A DNA stretch of 64,000 bases from Minwuia thermotolerans (GTDB lineage Bacteria; Pseudomonadota; Alphaproteobacteria; Minwuiales; Minwuiaceae): contig NZ_PIGG01000065.1 of the NCBI RefSeq assembly GCF_002924445.1, positions 1-64,000 of the forward strand. The letters are read 5' to 3'. Below are positions 18,705 to 27,186 of the stretch, piece after piece. The translations under genes and the position numbers were made by a program. Positions within the stretch are counted from its first letter, which is position 1. Each line of letters starts with the position of its first letter. The notes under the pieces were generated by a model, which saw nothing but the letters and a program-made list of their open reading frames with translations, was not told the origin of the DNA and ran no database searches.

Positions 18705-19076
18705 ATGCGCGTGTTCTATCTCGGACTGGGGTTCTTCTCGCTCGGCGGCGGCATCGCCGGCATCGTCCTGCCGCTGGTGCCGACGACGCCCTTCCTGCTG
18801 CTCGCCGCCTTCGCCTTCGCGCGGTCCAGCCCGCGTCTGCACGACTGGCTGACCGGGCATCCCAGGCTGGGCCCGCCAATCGCGCACTGGCGCGAGGGCG
18901 GCTGCATCGCGCCCCGGATCAAGGTCATCGCGGTCGCCGCCATGCTGGCTGTGCTCGCCGGAGGCTGGGCGGCCGGGCTTTCGGGCACGGTGATCGCGAT
19001 CCAGGCCGCTGTGCTCGGCCTGGTGGCGCTGTTCATCCTGACGCGGCCGCACCCGGCCGGGCAGACCGACGCCTAG
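18705..19076 (+). CDS. DUF454 (YbaN) family membrane protein
   Basis: A 123-residue inner-membrane protein of the YbaN/DUF454 family, whose function is unknown. It has an N-terminal hydrophobic hairpin (LGLGFFSLGGGIAGIVLPLV, PTTPFLLLAAFAFARSS) with the family's PLVPTTPF motif, a short loop, and two more segments near the C-terminus. It is divergent from norZ and shares the intergenic region with two NnrR-like sites. DUF454 genes are often found with nitrogen-oxide and haem genes, which fits. It ends at the stop of the convergent DUF336 gene. Confidence 0.88.
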   Translation: MRVFYLGLGFFSLGGGIAGIVLPLVPTTPFLLLAAFAFARSSPRLHDWLTGHPRLGPPIAHWREGGCIAPRIKVIAVAAMLAVLAGGWAAGLSGTVIAIQAAVLGLVALFILTRPHPAGQTDA

Positions 19077-19585
19077 AAGGCCAGATCGTCCATCACGGCT
19101 TCGATCCCGGCGCGGGCGCAGGCGTCGTCAAGCGCACCGCCAGGCGCGCCGGAGACGCCGACCCCTCCCACGATGCTGCCGGCGGCCTCGACCGGAACGC
19201 CGCCGCCCAGCATCAGGGCGTCTTCGATGAAGTTGGCGCCATAGGCCTCGCCGCCGGGCTTCGCCACCTCGGCGAGCGCCAGCGTGTCGTTGCGGAAGCT
19301 GACCGCCGTCCAGGCCTTGCGCCGCGCGGTCTCGGGCGTGTGGGCGCCAGCGTAGCGGTCCCGCAGCACGACCTGGAGGACGCCGAAGCGGTCGACCACG
19401 GCGACGGCGATCTGGGCACCCTCGTCGCGGCATCGCTCCAGCGCGCCCTGCGCAAGGCGCAACGCCACATCCGGCTTCATCACCTCGAAGCTCACCAGCG
19501 CTCCGTCGTCCTGGGCGCGGGCGGGCGCGGTTGCGGCGGCCGCGAGCAGCGCCGCAGCGGCAAGTGTGGCGGCAAGAGTTTTCAT
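19073..19585 (-). CDS. DUF336 (GlcG/HbpS) family heme-binding protein, exported
   Basis: A 170-residue protein with a clear signal peptide (MKTLAATLAAAALLAAAATA, cleavage near APARA-QDD), so it acts in the periplasm. The mature part is a GlcG/HbpS domain with VAVVDRFGVLQVVLRD, ANFIEDALMLGGGVPVE and GGVGVSGAPGG. HbpS-like members bind heme or act as stress accessories. The ATG at 19585 is chosen because it begins the signal peptide. It is the last gene of the minus-strand soxS-soxR-permease unit, 17 bases after the permease. Confidence 0.85.
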   Translation of the reverse strand: MKTLAATLAAAALLAAAATAPARAQDDGALVSFEVMKPDVALRLAQGALERCRDEGAQIAVAVVDRFGVLQVVLRDRYAGAHTPETARRKAWTAVSFRNDTLALAEVAKPGGEAYGANFIEDALMLGGGVPVEAAGSIVGGVGVSGAPGGALDDACARAGIEAVMDDLAF

Positions 19586-19602
19586 GGGGGTTTCCCTTCC
19601 CT

Positions 19603-20709
19603 TCAGTTGCGCCGGCGGGCTCGGCCGGCGATAGGCTCCGCAGTGAACGGCAGTGCTCGCCATGGCGAACCTTCGAGCAGATAGGCGAGGCCGAGGCGCG
19701 CGCCGATGATGATCGAGGCCATGGTCACCGGCGCCGACAGCGTCAGCAGCGACGCAGCGCTCATCCCCTGGCCAATGGTGCAGCCGAGGGCCAGAACGCC
19801 GCCGACGCCCATGAGCGCGCCCCCCATAAGGTGGCGGCCGAGTTCGCGGGCGTCGTCGCAGGCTTCCCAGCGGACGTCGTGGCGGCGCCAGGCGACCAGC
19901 GCGGCGCCGAGCACTACGCCCACGACGAGACCTACGCCGTAGTCCGGCAACACGCCGGTGAAGGCGATGACATGGAGGATCGTGTCGCCGAGCGGGGCGA
20001 CGAAGGAGGCCGACTCGATCTGTACCGGCGCCATTGCGCTTTCCGACACGGTCGCCGTGATCGCCCAGCCGACCGTGATGCCGAGGCCGACCAGCGCCGC
20101 AGTGAGGATATGTCCGGTCCGGCGGCGGTAGCCGGGATCGGCGAAGACCCAGCCGAACAGCAGCGCCGCAGCGGCGACGGCGACTGGAAGGCGGAGATCC
20201 GCGCCCGCTGCGGCCGAGGCGATGGCGCCCAGGGACTGGTCGCCGGCGAAGCCGAGATCGATGGCCAGGTCGTCGACGGCATGTATCCGCACGATGGCCA
20301 GCATGCCGCGCTGTGCCGCCAGCGCCGACAGGCCGAGTGCCACGAGAACGATGAGCGAGCGCAGGCTGCCGCCGCCGAGGCGGACCAGCGCGCCGAAACC
20401 GCAGGTGCCGACAAGGGCCATGCCGAAGCCGAAGGCGAGGCCGCCGAGGATCGCGCCGGTCCAGCCGAACTCCGTCGTCAGGTAGAAGGAGCCGGAGAGA
20501 TCGATGACGCCGCCCAGCACCAGCGCCTGCGTGGCCACGATCGCGAACGCCGCGGCGAGAACCCAGGTTCTGACGCCGGTGCTGTCGGCCGCATACCAGT
20601 GCCGCTCCAGCGCCGCCAGGGTGCAGAAGCGGTCATGGCGCGCCGCCGCACCGATGATCGCGCCGACGGCGACGCCCCCGACAGGCAGCCACCATTCCGA
20701 ATCCAGCAT
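19603..20709 (-). CDS. YeeE/YedE-family (SoxT-like) sulfur compound permease
   Basis: A 368-residue inner-membrane protein with about ten hydrophobic segments and two copies of the YeeE/YedE (DUF395) unit. Each has its conserved cysteine: GTCGFGALVRLGGGS in the first half and ALGCTIGQGMSA in the second. TsuA, a member, imports thiosulfate using these cysteines; members inside sox clusters have been called SoxT. The start at 20709 (MLDSEWW) has GGGGAGGCGAG just upstream. Being co-directional with soxS and soxR, it probably moves thiosulfate or a sulfane-sulfur species. Confidence 0.88.
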   Translation of the reverse strand: MLDSEWWLPVGGVAVGAIIGAAARHDRFCTLAALERHWYAADSTGVRTWVLAAAFAIVATQALVLGGVIDLSGSFYLTTEFGWTGAILGGLAFGFGMALVGTCGFGALVRLGGGSLRSLIVLVALGLSALAAQRGMLAIVRIHAVDDLAIDLGFAGDQSLGAIASAAAGADLRLPVAVAAAALLFGWVFADPGYRRRTGHILTAALVGLGITVGWAITATVSESAMAPVQIESASFVAPLGDTILHVIAFTGVLPDYGVGLVVGVVLGAALVAWRRHDVRWEACDDARELGRHLMGGALMGVGGVLALGCTIGQGMSAASLLTLSAPVTMASIIIGARLGLAYLLEGSPWRALPFTAEPIAGRARRRN

Positions 20710-20775
20710 TCTCGCCTCCCCGTGGGGCAGCATGCCGACACGACGCAACTCTTTGCGCGGCGGCCGTCCCGATTG

Positions 20776-21150
20776 TCATTGCCGGCGCCGGTCCGGATAT
20801 CCCTCTCGGCGCATCCGCTCTCTGGCCGGCTTGCAGAAGAACTCGTAGAGCATCCCCACGAGCTGTTCGACTTCATCGTCGGCCAGCGAATAATAGATCG
20901 TGCGCCCCTCGCGCCGCGTTGACACAAGTCTATCGAAGCGCAGGCGCGCCAGTTGCTGGGAAACCGCGGCCTGGGGCATTTCAAGCAGATCCTCGAGTTC
21001 GGAAACGGAGCGTTCGCCGTCAGCAAGGATACAAAGGATGATCAGGCGGCTCTCGTGCGACAGCGCCTTGAGCAGATCGCTGGCGTGCCGCGCCGTCTGC
21101 ATCAGCGTCGCCATATCCTCTGTGTCGGGCGGGGTCGAGTGTTCGTCCAT
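20776..21150 (-). CDS. soxR: ArsR-family regulator SoxR (SqrR/BigR type, persulfide-sensing)
   Basis: A 124-residue winged-helix repressor. Helix-turn-helix text SELEDLLEMPQAAVSQQLAR is followed by the wing STRREGRTIYYSL. Exactly two cysteines occur, Cys40 (RLIILCILADGE) and Cys106 (YEFFCKPAR). This pairing matches the two cysteines that form a tetrasulfide bridge in SqrR and relatives when sulfane sulfur appears, which releases DNA. Family knowledge and its place beside soxS indicate that it represses the sox genes until thiosulfate or sulfide is present. Confidence 0.9.
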   Translation of the reverse strand: MDEHSTPPDTEDMATLMQTARHASDLLKALSHESRLIILCILADGERSVSELEDLLEMPQAAVSQQLARLRFDRLVSTRREGRTIYYSLADDEVEQLVGMLYEFFCKPARERMRREGYPDRRRQ

Positions 21151-21174
21151 GCTGCTGTCCCGTCGGTGTCTGTC

Positions 21175-21573
21175 TCAGTCCTTCCTGACGCCGCCGCCGG
21201 GAGACGGGTCAGGCAGCCGGGATAGCATTTCGCCCAGCAGAAACCAGAAGAATTCGTCGCCGGGATAGCCGCGCAGACGGTCCACTTCGACCCCTTCGTG
21301 GACCAGGACGAAGGTCGGTGTGAACCGTTCGCGGCGGACCCCGGCCAGGTCCCCGGGCCAGGAGCCGGTGACGTCGACGCGCCGGAGTGGCGCGCGGGCG
21401 CCCTCCGCCGTCAGGGGATAGGCCGGCGCGATCTCCGCGTCGAAACGCCTGCACCAGGCGCAGCCGGGCCGCTCCAGCATGACCAGTTCGAGCGCCCCGG
21501 CAGCCGCTGGCCATGCGAGCGACGCCCAGACAAGCAGGCCGGCAATCACGCCGGATATCAACGATCTCCGCAT
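21175..21573 (-). CDS. soxS: periplasmic thioredoxin-like protein SoxS
   Basis: A thioredoxin-fold protein of about 132 residues with a signal peptide (RRSLISGVIAGLLVWASLAW) and a CAWC active site in LERPGCAWCRRFDAEI. The cis-Pro loop is FTPTFVLV. In Paracoccus, SoxS keeps the SoxY cysteine in a usable redox state. An in-frame ATG at 21588 adds five residues; neither start has a strong ribosome site. It is the first gene of the minus-strand unit soxS-soxR-permease-DUF336 and divergent from soxV. Confidence 0.88.
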   Translation of the reverse strand: MRRSLISGVIAGLLVWASLAWPAAAGALELVMLERPGCAWCRRFDAEIAPAYPLTAEGARAPLRRVDVTGSWPGDLAGVRRERFTPTFVLVHEGVEVDRLRGYPGDEFFWFLLGEMLSRLPDPSPGGGVRKD

Positions 21574-21593
21574 GGGCCCATTGCGCATTTCAT

Positions 21594-21629
21594 ATATTCA
21601 AACTCTAATATATATTGGATATTGAATAT
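21594..21629. promoter_or_regulatory. AT-rich inverted repeat between soxS and soxV, candidate SoxR operator
   Basis: Perfect 8-base arms ATATTCAA (21594-21601) and TTGAATAT (21622-21629) flank an AT-rich centre. Inside it two half-matching ATTC-N8-GAAT-like elements, ATTC-N8-ATAT and ATAT-N8-GAAT, are placed symmetrically. The surrounding DNA is GC-rich, so this patch stands out. An ArsR-type dimer pair controlling both divergent arms is the natural reading. Confidence 0.7.
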
Positions 21630-21695
21630 GACAAGGGCTAGGCCGCCGCGAGCGTGGGTGGACCCGGCTGAATCTGGGGCAGGAATCGGATCGAA

Positions 21696-22430
21696 ATGCT
21701 GGATGCCACCATCGGCGGCGCGCTGCTGGCCGGACTGCTGTCCTTCGTGACCCCCTGTGTCCTGCCGATCGTGCCGCCCTATCTCGCCTATCTTGCCGGT
21801 CTGAGCTTCGAGGAGTTCCGGGGCGATGCGCGGACCTCGGCCGCTTCCCGTCAGATCATCGCCGCGGCCATCGCCTTCGTCCTGGGGTTCACCACCGTCT
21901 TCGTCGCCCTTGGGGCCACTGCCAGTCTGATCGGGCAGAGCCTCGCGCGCTATTTCGACGTTCTCTCCATCGCCGCCGGAGCCATCATCATTGTCATGGG
22001 GCTTCACTTCCTTGGGATCTTCCGGATCGGTCTGCTGTTCCGGGAGGCGCGGATGGATGTGGTGCGCAAGCCGGCCGGCATGCTGGGCGCCTACGTGATG
22101 GGGCTGGCCTTTGCCTTTGGCTGGACCCCCTGCGTCGGCCCCGTGCTGGCGGCTATCCTGTTCGTCGCCGGTACCGAGGATACCGCGCTGCGCGGCGCCG
22201 GACTGCTCACGGCGTATTCCATCGGTATCGGTATCCCCTTCGTGCTGGCCGCGGTCTTCGCCAGCCGTTTCGTCGCCTGGGTGACGCGCTTCCGCCGCCA
22301 CATGCACCGCGTCGAGCAGGTCATGGGCGCCGTGCTGATCGTCACGGGCGTGCTGTTCATGACCGGCCAGATGGCGGCGATCGCCACCTGGCTGCTGGAA
22401 ACCTTCCCCGCTTTCGGAGAACTCGGATGA
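21696..22430 (+). CDS. soxV: CcdA-like thiol electron carrier SoxV
   Basis: A 244-residue inner-membrane protein of the CcdA/DsbD-beta family with six hydrophobic segments. The two redox cysteines are in FVTPCVLPIVPPY (about residue 21) and GWTPCVGPVLAA (about 140). It carries reducing equivalents from cytoplasmic thioredoxin across the membrane to SoxW and SoxS, which service the SoxYZ carrier. First gene of the plus-strand sox operon; its stop overlaps the soxW start. Confidence 0.93.
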   Translation: MLDATIGGALLAGLLSFVTPCVLPIVPPYLAYLAGLSFEEFRGDARTSAASRQIIAAAIAFVLGFTTVFVALGATASLIGQSLARYFDVLSIAAGAIIIVMGLHFLGIFRIGLLFREARMDVVRKPAGMLGAYVMGLAFAFGWTPCVGPVLAAILFVAGTEDTALRGAGLLTAYSIGIGIPFVLAAVFASRFVAWVTRFRRHMHRVEQVMGAVLIVTGVLFMTGQMAAIATWLLETFPAFGELG

Positions 22431-23026
22431 GAAGACGATCCATGTTGACGCGACTTTTTCTCGCATTCGCTCTGGTCCTGCCGGCGGCAGGCGCGCATGC
22501 GGCCAAGCTGGGCGAGGACGGCCTGCACAAGGAGGACTGGTTCGCCATTACCTTCCGCGACATCCGCGAGGACATGGCGGACGCCGCCGCGCAGGGCAAG
22601 CGGCTGGCGCTGATCTTCGAGCAGCGCGGCTGCATCTACTGCAAGAAGGTGCACGAGGAGGTGCTCAGCGATCCGCAGGTCCGCGACTACATCAAGGCCA
22701 ACTACCTGGTGGTCCAGTACAACCTGTACGGCGACGAGGAAGTCGTCGATCTCGACGGCGAGACGCTGACCGAGAAGACCGCCGGCCGGAAGTGGGGGAT
22801 CGTCTTCACCCCGACGATCCTGTTCATGCCGGAGACGGCCGGAGAGGAACTCAGCGCCAGCCAGGCGGCGGTGGCGGCGATGCCCGGCGCCTTCCGCAAG
22901 GGCACCTTCCTCGACATGTTCACCTGGGTCCGCGAGAAACGATACCAAACCGACGAGGATTTCCAACGCTTCCACGCGCGGCGAATCCGCGAGCGCGAGG
23001 CCGCTGGTGTGCAGAACACGGACTGA
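22427..23026 (+). CDS. soxW: periplasmic thioredoxin SoxW
   Basis: A 199-residue exported thioredoxin-like protein with signal sequence LTRLFLAFALVLPAAGAHA and a CIYC active site in FEQRGCIYCKKVHEEV. FTPTILFMPE carries the cis-proline. SoxW receives electrons from SoxV. The ATG overlaps the soxV stop (ATGA), showing translational coupling. The C-terminal extension after about residue 155 is rich in charged residues. Confidence 0.92.
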   Translation: MRRRSMLTRLFLAFALVLPAAGAHAAKLGEDGLHKEDWFAITFRDIREDMADAAAQGKRLALIFEQRGCIYCKKVHEEVLSDPQVRDYIKANYLVVQYNLYGDEEVVDLDGETLTEKTAGRKWGIVFTPTILFMPETAGEELSASQAAVAAMPGAFRKGTFLDMFTWVREKRYQTDEDFQRFHARRIREREAAGVQNTD

Positions 23027-23032
23027 TCCGTC

Positions 23033-23065
23033 ACAATATATGCAAGAATTACAATTTATGCATTG
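23033..23065. promoter_or_regulatory. AT-rich patch between soxW and soxX, candidate second SoxR site and promoter
   Basis: A 33-base AT-rich island inside GC-rich DNA, containing TATGCA twice (23039-23044 and 23057-23062) and CAAT-N8-GAAT. In Paracoccus pantotrophus SoxR also binds the soxW-soxX intergenic region, and this is the equivalent position, 92 bases upstream of soxX. No clean palindrome was found, so the site is tentative. Confidence 0.45.
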
Positions 23066-23156
23066 ATGGCCTTGGGGCGGCCCGTTACGCTTGTGGAAGA
23101 ACGAAAGAGAACGGCCCGGAACGGGCTGCACCTGCAGCGAGAGGAAACGACCTGAA

Positions 23157-23615
23157 ATGATTTCGGTAAGGACCATGCTGGCCGCGGCGAGTCTCTGCGT
23201 CGCCGCGTCCGTAGCCGCCGCGGGCGATGTGGCGCCCGGCGCCGTGAAGTTCGTCGACGGGGAAGTCGCCGGTTCGCTGACCAGCGCGGCGGGCGACCCG
23301 GCCGCAGGACGGAAGTATTTCGCCGACCGCAAGCTGGGCAACTGCCTGGCCTGCCATGTCAACGGCGACATGAGCGAACAGCTCTTCCATGGCGAGGTCG
23401 GCCCGCCGCTGGACGGCGTCGCCGAGCGCTGGACCCCGGAGCAGCTCAGGGCGATCGTGGCCAATTCCAAGGCCGTGTTCGGTCCGGACACGGTAATGCC
23501 CGGCTTCTACTCGCTGGAAGTCGGCGAGAACGTGCGCAAGGACCTCGTCGGCAAGACCATCCTCACTGCCGAGCAGGTCGAAAGCATCGTCGCCTATCTG
23601 GCCACGCTGAAGTGA
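23157..23615 (+). CDS. soxX: monoheme cytochrome c SoxX
   Basis: A 152-residue periplasmic c-type cytochrome, the small subunit of SoxAX, which couples thiosulfate oxidatively to the SoxY cysteine. It has a signal peptide (MISVRTMLAAASLCVAASVA), one heme motif CLACH in LGNCLACHVNGD, and a probable axial methionine in DTVMPGFYS. The start at 23157 was chosen for the signal peptide and the upstream GAGAGGAAACG. Confidence 0.93.
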   Translation: MISVRTMLAAASLCVAASVAAAGDVAPGAVKFVDGEVAGSLTSAAGDPAAGRKYFADRKLGNCLACHVNGDMSEQLFHGEVGPPLDGVAERWTPEQLRAIVANSKAVFGPDTVMPGFYSLEVGENVRKDLVGKTILTAEQVESIVAYLATLK

Positions 23616-23641
23616 CCGCCCATTCCATCAGGAGACATCGA

Positions 23642-24097
23642 ATGGAACTGACACGACGTCAGGCGCTCGCGCTATCCGCCGGCGCCGTCGCCTTCGCCGG
23701 ACTGGGATTCGTCCCCGGCCCGGCCTCCGCCGACGCGGCGGCGGCCGAGAAGCGGCTCATGGATTTCACCGGCGGCAAGGCGCCCCAGGAAGGGCGAATC
23801 ACTCTCACCGCGCCGGAAATCGCCGAGAACGGCAATACGGTTCCGATCTCGGTCTCGGTCGACAGCGAAATGACGCCCGACTCCTATGTCGAAGCGGTCA
23901 TGCTGGTGGCCGACGGCAACCCCAATCCGGCGGTGGCGACCTTCAACTTCACGCCGTCGAGCGGCGTGGCCGCGGCGACCACGCGGATGCGCCTGGCGCA
24001 GACCCAGAACGTGATCGCCGTTGCGCGGATGAACGACGGCTCCGCCTACATCGACCGCAAGCAGGTCAAGGTGACCATCGGCGGCTGCGGCGGCTGA
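23642..24097 (+). CDS. soxY: thiosulfate carrier subunit SoxY
   Basis: A 151-residue exported protein with a Tat-like signal (LTRRQALALSAGAVAFAG). The C-terminus ends in IGGCGG, the GGCGG swinging arm whose cysteine carries the sulfur substrate covalently through the Sox cycle. The ATG at 23642 has CAGGAG at good spacing; an in-frame codon at 23612 would spoil the signal peptide. Confidence 0.95.
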   Translation: MELTRRQALALSAGAVAFAGLGFVPGPASADAAAAEKRLMDFTGGKAPQEGRITLTAPEIAENGNTVPISVSVDSEMTPDSYVEAVMLVADGNPNPAVATFNFTPSSGVAAATTRMRLAQTQNVIAVARMNDGSAYIDRKQVKVTIGGCGG

Positions 24098-24118
24098 CCG
24101 GCAGACAAGGAAACAGAC

Positions 24119-24445
24119 ATGGCCAACTCCAAACCCCGCGTGAAGGTGCCCAAGTCGGCCGAAGCCGGCGAAGTCATCACCATCAAGACCTTGATCAACC
24201 ACACGATGGAATCGGGCCAGCGCAAGGACAAGCAGGGCAACCCGATCCCGCGCTCGATCATCAACAGCTTCAGCTGCGAGTTCAACGGCCAGCCGGTGTT
24301 CTCCTGCGATATCGAGCCGGCGATTTCGGCGAACCCCTATTTCGAGTTCAACGCCAAGGTCGTGGAAAGCGGCACCTTCAAGTTCACCTGGGTGGACGAC
24401 GATGGCTCCGTCTACACGCACGAGGCGCCGATCACGGTCAAGTAA
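24119..24445 (+). CDS. soxZ: sulfur oxidation subunit SoxZ
   Basis: A 108-residue immunoglobulin-like protein, the partner that forms the SoxYZ heterodimer. It has no signal peptide of its own and is expected to travel with Tat-exported SoxY. Family text is clear: KVPKSAEAGEVITIKTLINH, MESGQRKD and KFTWVDDDGSVYTHE. It lies 21 bases after soxY. Confidence 0.95.
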   Translation: MANSKPRVKVPKSAEAGEVITIKTLINHTMESGQRKDKQGNPIPRSIINSFSCEFNGQPVFSCDIEPAISANPYFEFNAKVVESGTFKFTWVDDDGSVYTHEAPITVK

Positions 24446-24491
24446 GGCGCGGGGTCACATCGCGCCCGGGACAACTCAGGAGGAAACCAAG

Positions 24492-25355
24492 GTGCTGAAG
24501 ACGAAGCTCATCTGGGCGGCCGTGGCGGCAATCACCGCCGCCGGCTGGCTGGCGGCGCCGGCGGGCGCAGAGCCTGTGAATGACGATCTGGTCATCGACG
24601 GCGAGATTCACATGACCACTCGGACGAAGGCGGCCGAGGGCATGCCTTTCGACGAGGTGCTTTCCGGCTGGCTCTTCCGAACCGACGAGACCCGCATGCT
24701 GGAGGCGGACTCATTCCAGAACCCCGGCATGCTCTATGTCGAGCGCGGCGAGGAACTCTGGAACAAGGTGGAGGGGGAGGCCGGGAAGTCCTGCGCCTCT
24801 TGCCATGGCGACGCGTCCAAGAGCATGAAGGGCGTCGGCGCCAGCTACCCGAAATGGGATGCGGAGGCAGGCCGCCCGATCAATGTCGAGTTGCAGATCA
24901 ACAACTGCCGCGAGAAGAACATGAAGGCCGAGCCCTACAAGTTCGACGCGGCCGAGCAGAAGGCGCTGACCACTTTCATCAAGCATCAATCCCTGGGCGA
25001 CCCGCTCGGCATCGACCTCGCCGCTGGCGACATGCAGGGCTGGTGGGAGAAGGGCAAGGATCTCTACTACAAGCGGACCGGCCAGCTGAACCTCGCCTGC
25101 GCATCCTGCCACGAACAATACAACGGCAAATACATCCGCGCCGACCATCTGAGCCAGGGCAACGTCAATGGCTTCCCGACCTATCGTCTGAAGCAGGCCA
25201 ACATGGTGTCGCTGCACAACCGGTTCCGCGGCTGCATCCGGGATACCCGCGCGGAATTCCCGGCGGCCTTCTCCGACGAACTGATGGCGCTGGAAGTCTA
25301 TGTCACCTGGCGTGGCACCGGGCTTTCGGTCGAGACGCCGGCGGTTCGCCAGTAG
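24492..25355 (+). CDS. soxA: diheme cytochrome c SoxA
   Basis: A 287-residue periplasmic SoxA, catalytic partner of SoxX. Two CASCH heme motifs are present (GKSCASCHGDAS and LACASCHEQYNG), the diheme type. The active-site cysteine, a persulfide heme ligand in SoxAX, is in RFRGCIRDTR. A signal peptide (WAAVAAITAAGWLAAPAGA) follows the GTG start, which has AGGAGGAAACC upstream. No ATG gives a better signal peptide. Confidence 0.94.
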   Translation: MLKTKLIWAAVAAITAAGWLAAPAGAEPVNDDLVIDGEIHMTTRTKAAEGMPFDEVLSGWLFRTDETRMLEADSFQNPGMLYVERGEELWNKVEGEAGKSCASCHGDASKSMKGVGASYPKWDAEAGRPINVELQINNCREKNMKAEPYKFDAAEQKALTTFIKHQSLGDPLGIDLAAGDMQGWWEKGKDLYYKRTGQLNLACASCHEQYNGKYIRADHLSQGNVNGFPTYRLKQANMVSLHNRFRGCIRDTRAEFPAAFSDELMALEVYVTWRGTGLSVETPAVRQ

Positions 25356-25457
25356 CACGCGGCGGCGCGCCGGCGGCTCCCTGGACCGCCGGCACGCCGC
25401 CGGTTCCAGGCAAGTGTTCGGCGGGCCGCGTCCGGGGAGGGACGATGCGGCCGGCAA

Positions 25458-27164
25458 ATGGGGAAAGAAATGGTTTCGAGACGCGAATTCCTGCTGGCCT
25501 CCGTGGCGCTTGGCGCCATCGCGGGCTCGGGGATCACCGGCGGGTGGACCAGGGCCGCCGCGCAGCAGTCCCTGTCCGAAGACGACCTGCTCGCCATGGA
25601 CGATTTCGGCAATGTGACGCTGCTTCACGTGACCGACATCCATGCGCAGCTCAAGCCGCTCTACTTCCGCGAACCTTCGGTCAATATCGGCGTGGGCGAG
25701 GTCGCGGGCCTTCCCCCCCACATCACCGGCAAGGCCTTTCTCGAGGCCTACGGGATCGCGCCCGGCAGCGCGAACGCCTATGCTCTGACGTCGGTCGATT
25801 TCGCCGCGCTGGCCCGGACATACGGGCGCATGGGCGGGCTCGACAGGGTGGCGACGATCGTCAACCGGCTCCGGGCCGAGCGCGAAGGCAAGGTGCTGTT
25901 TCTCGACGGCGGCGACACCTGGCAGGGCAGCTACACCGCGAACGCGACCCGCGGCGCGGACATGGTGGAGGCGATGAACGCGCTTTCGCCGGACGCGATG
26001 ACGGGCCACTGGGAGTTCACCTACGGCACCGACCGGGTAAACGAACTCATCGAGCAGCTCGACTTCCCGCTGCTGGCCGGCAACATCTACGACGCGGAAT
26101 GGAACGAGCCGGCCTTCGAGGCCTATCGCATCTTCGAGCGCGGCGGCGCGCGTGTCGCTGTCCTGGGGCAGGCGTTTCCCTATACACCCATCGCCAATCC
26201 GCGCTGGATGATTCCCAACTGGAGCTTCGGTATTCGCGAGGAGGAAGTCGCGCGCAATGTCGAGGCCGCGCGGGCGGAGGGCGCCGACGTCGTCGTCCTG
26301 CTGTCCCACAACGGCTTCGACGTCGACCGCAAGCTGGCGCAGCGGGTCAAGGGCATCGACGTAGTCCTCAGCGGTCACACCCATGACGCCCTGCCGGAGG
26401 CGGTGCACGTGGGCGAGAGCACGCTGCTCATCGCATCCGGTTCCAACGGCAAGTTCGTCTCCCGTCTCGACCTCGACATCGCCGACGGGGCGGTGAAGGA
26501 CTTCCGCTATCGGCTCATCCCGGTCTTTTCCGACATCATCGGGGCCGACCCGGACATGGCGGCGCTGATTGACCGGCTGCGGGCCCCGTACGAGGCCGAA
26601 CTGAAACGCGAACTCGCGCACACCGAAACGCTGCTCTACCGGCGCGGCAACTTCAACGGCACCTTCGACGACCTGATCTGCCGTGCGCTGATCGAGGAGC
26701 GCGACGCCGAAATCGCCCTCTCGCCGGGCTTCCGCTGGGGCACGTCGCTGCTGCCCGGTCAGCCGATCACGGTGGAGGATGTCCACAACGCCTGCGCCAT
26801 GACCTATCCGGAAGCCTACCGCTCCAAGATGAGCGGCCAGCTGGTCAAGGACATCCTCGAGGACGTGGCCGACAATCTCTTCAATCCGGATCCCTACTAC
26901 CAGCAGGGCGGTGACATGGTCCGCGTCGGCGGTATGGGCTACCGGATCGATCCCTCGAAGCCCGTCGGCTCGCGCATTTCCGAGATGACAATGCTGGCCA
27001 CCGGCGAGCCGGTCGACCCTTCCCGCGACTACGTCGTCGCAGGCTGGGCATCGGTCAACGAGGGCACGGAGGGGCCGCCCGTATGGGACGTCATCGAGGC
27101 GCACCTGAAGCGGCACCCCACGGTCGACATCCCGGAGAACCGCTCGGTGAAGGTGGCCGGATAG
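25458..27164 (+). CDS. soxB: thiosulfohydrolase SoxB
   Basis: A 568-residue dimanganese enzyme of the 5'-nucleotidase family that hydrolyses the sulfonate from SoxY-bound S-thiocysteine sulfonate. A Tat signal (VSRREFLLASVALGA) opens it. Metal-binding motifs are in order: HVTDIHAQL, LDGGDTWQGS, MTGHWEFTYG, LLSHNGFD and LSGHTHDALP. The in-frame ATG at 25470 has GGGGAAAG upstream and still gives the complete Tat motif, so it may be the real start. A GC-rich imperfect stem lies in the 102 bases between soxA and soxB. Confidence 0.95.
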   Translation: MGKEMVSRREFLLASVALGAIAGSGITGGWTRAAAQQSLSEDDLLAMDDFGNVTLLHVTDIHAQLKPLYFREPSVNIGVGEVAGLPPHITGKAFLEAYGIAPGSANAYALTSVDFAALARTYGRMGGLDRVATIVNRLRAEREGKVLFLDGGDTWQGSYTANATRGADMVEAMNALSPDAMTGHWEFTYGTDRVNELIEQLDFPLLAGNIYDAEWNEPAFEAYRIFERGGARVAVLGQAFPYTPIANPRWMIPNWSFGIREEEVARNVEAARAEGADVVVLLSHNGFDVDRKLAQRVKGIDVVLSGHTHDALPEAVHVGESTLLIASGSNGKFVSRLDLDIADGAVKDFRYRLIPVFSDIIGADPDMAALIDRLRAPYEAELKRELAHTETLLYRRGNFNGTFDDLICRALIEERDAEIALSPGFRWGTSLLPGQPITVEDVHNACAMTYPEAYRSKMSGQLVKDILEDVADNLFNPDPYYQQGGDMVRVGGMGYRIDPSKPVGSRISEMTMLATGEPVDPSRDYVVAGWASVNEGTEGPPVWDVIEAHLKRHPTVDIPENRSVKVAG

Positions 27165-27186
27165 GCGGCCGCTCCGGAGACGAGAC

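Noticed and set aside
25356-25457. GC-rich imperfect stem between soxA and soxB as a terminator
   Set aside because: Arms pair only with mismatches, there is no T-run, and soxA and soxB are normally co-transcribed.
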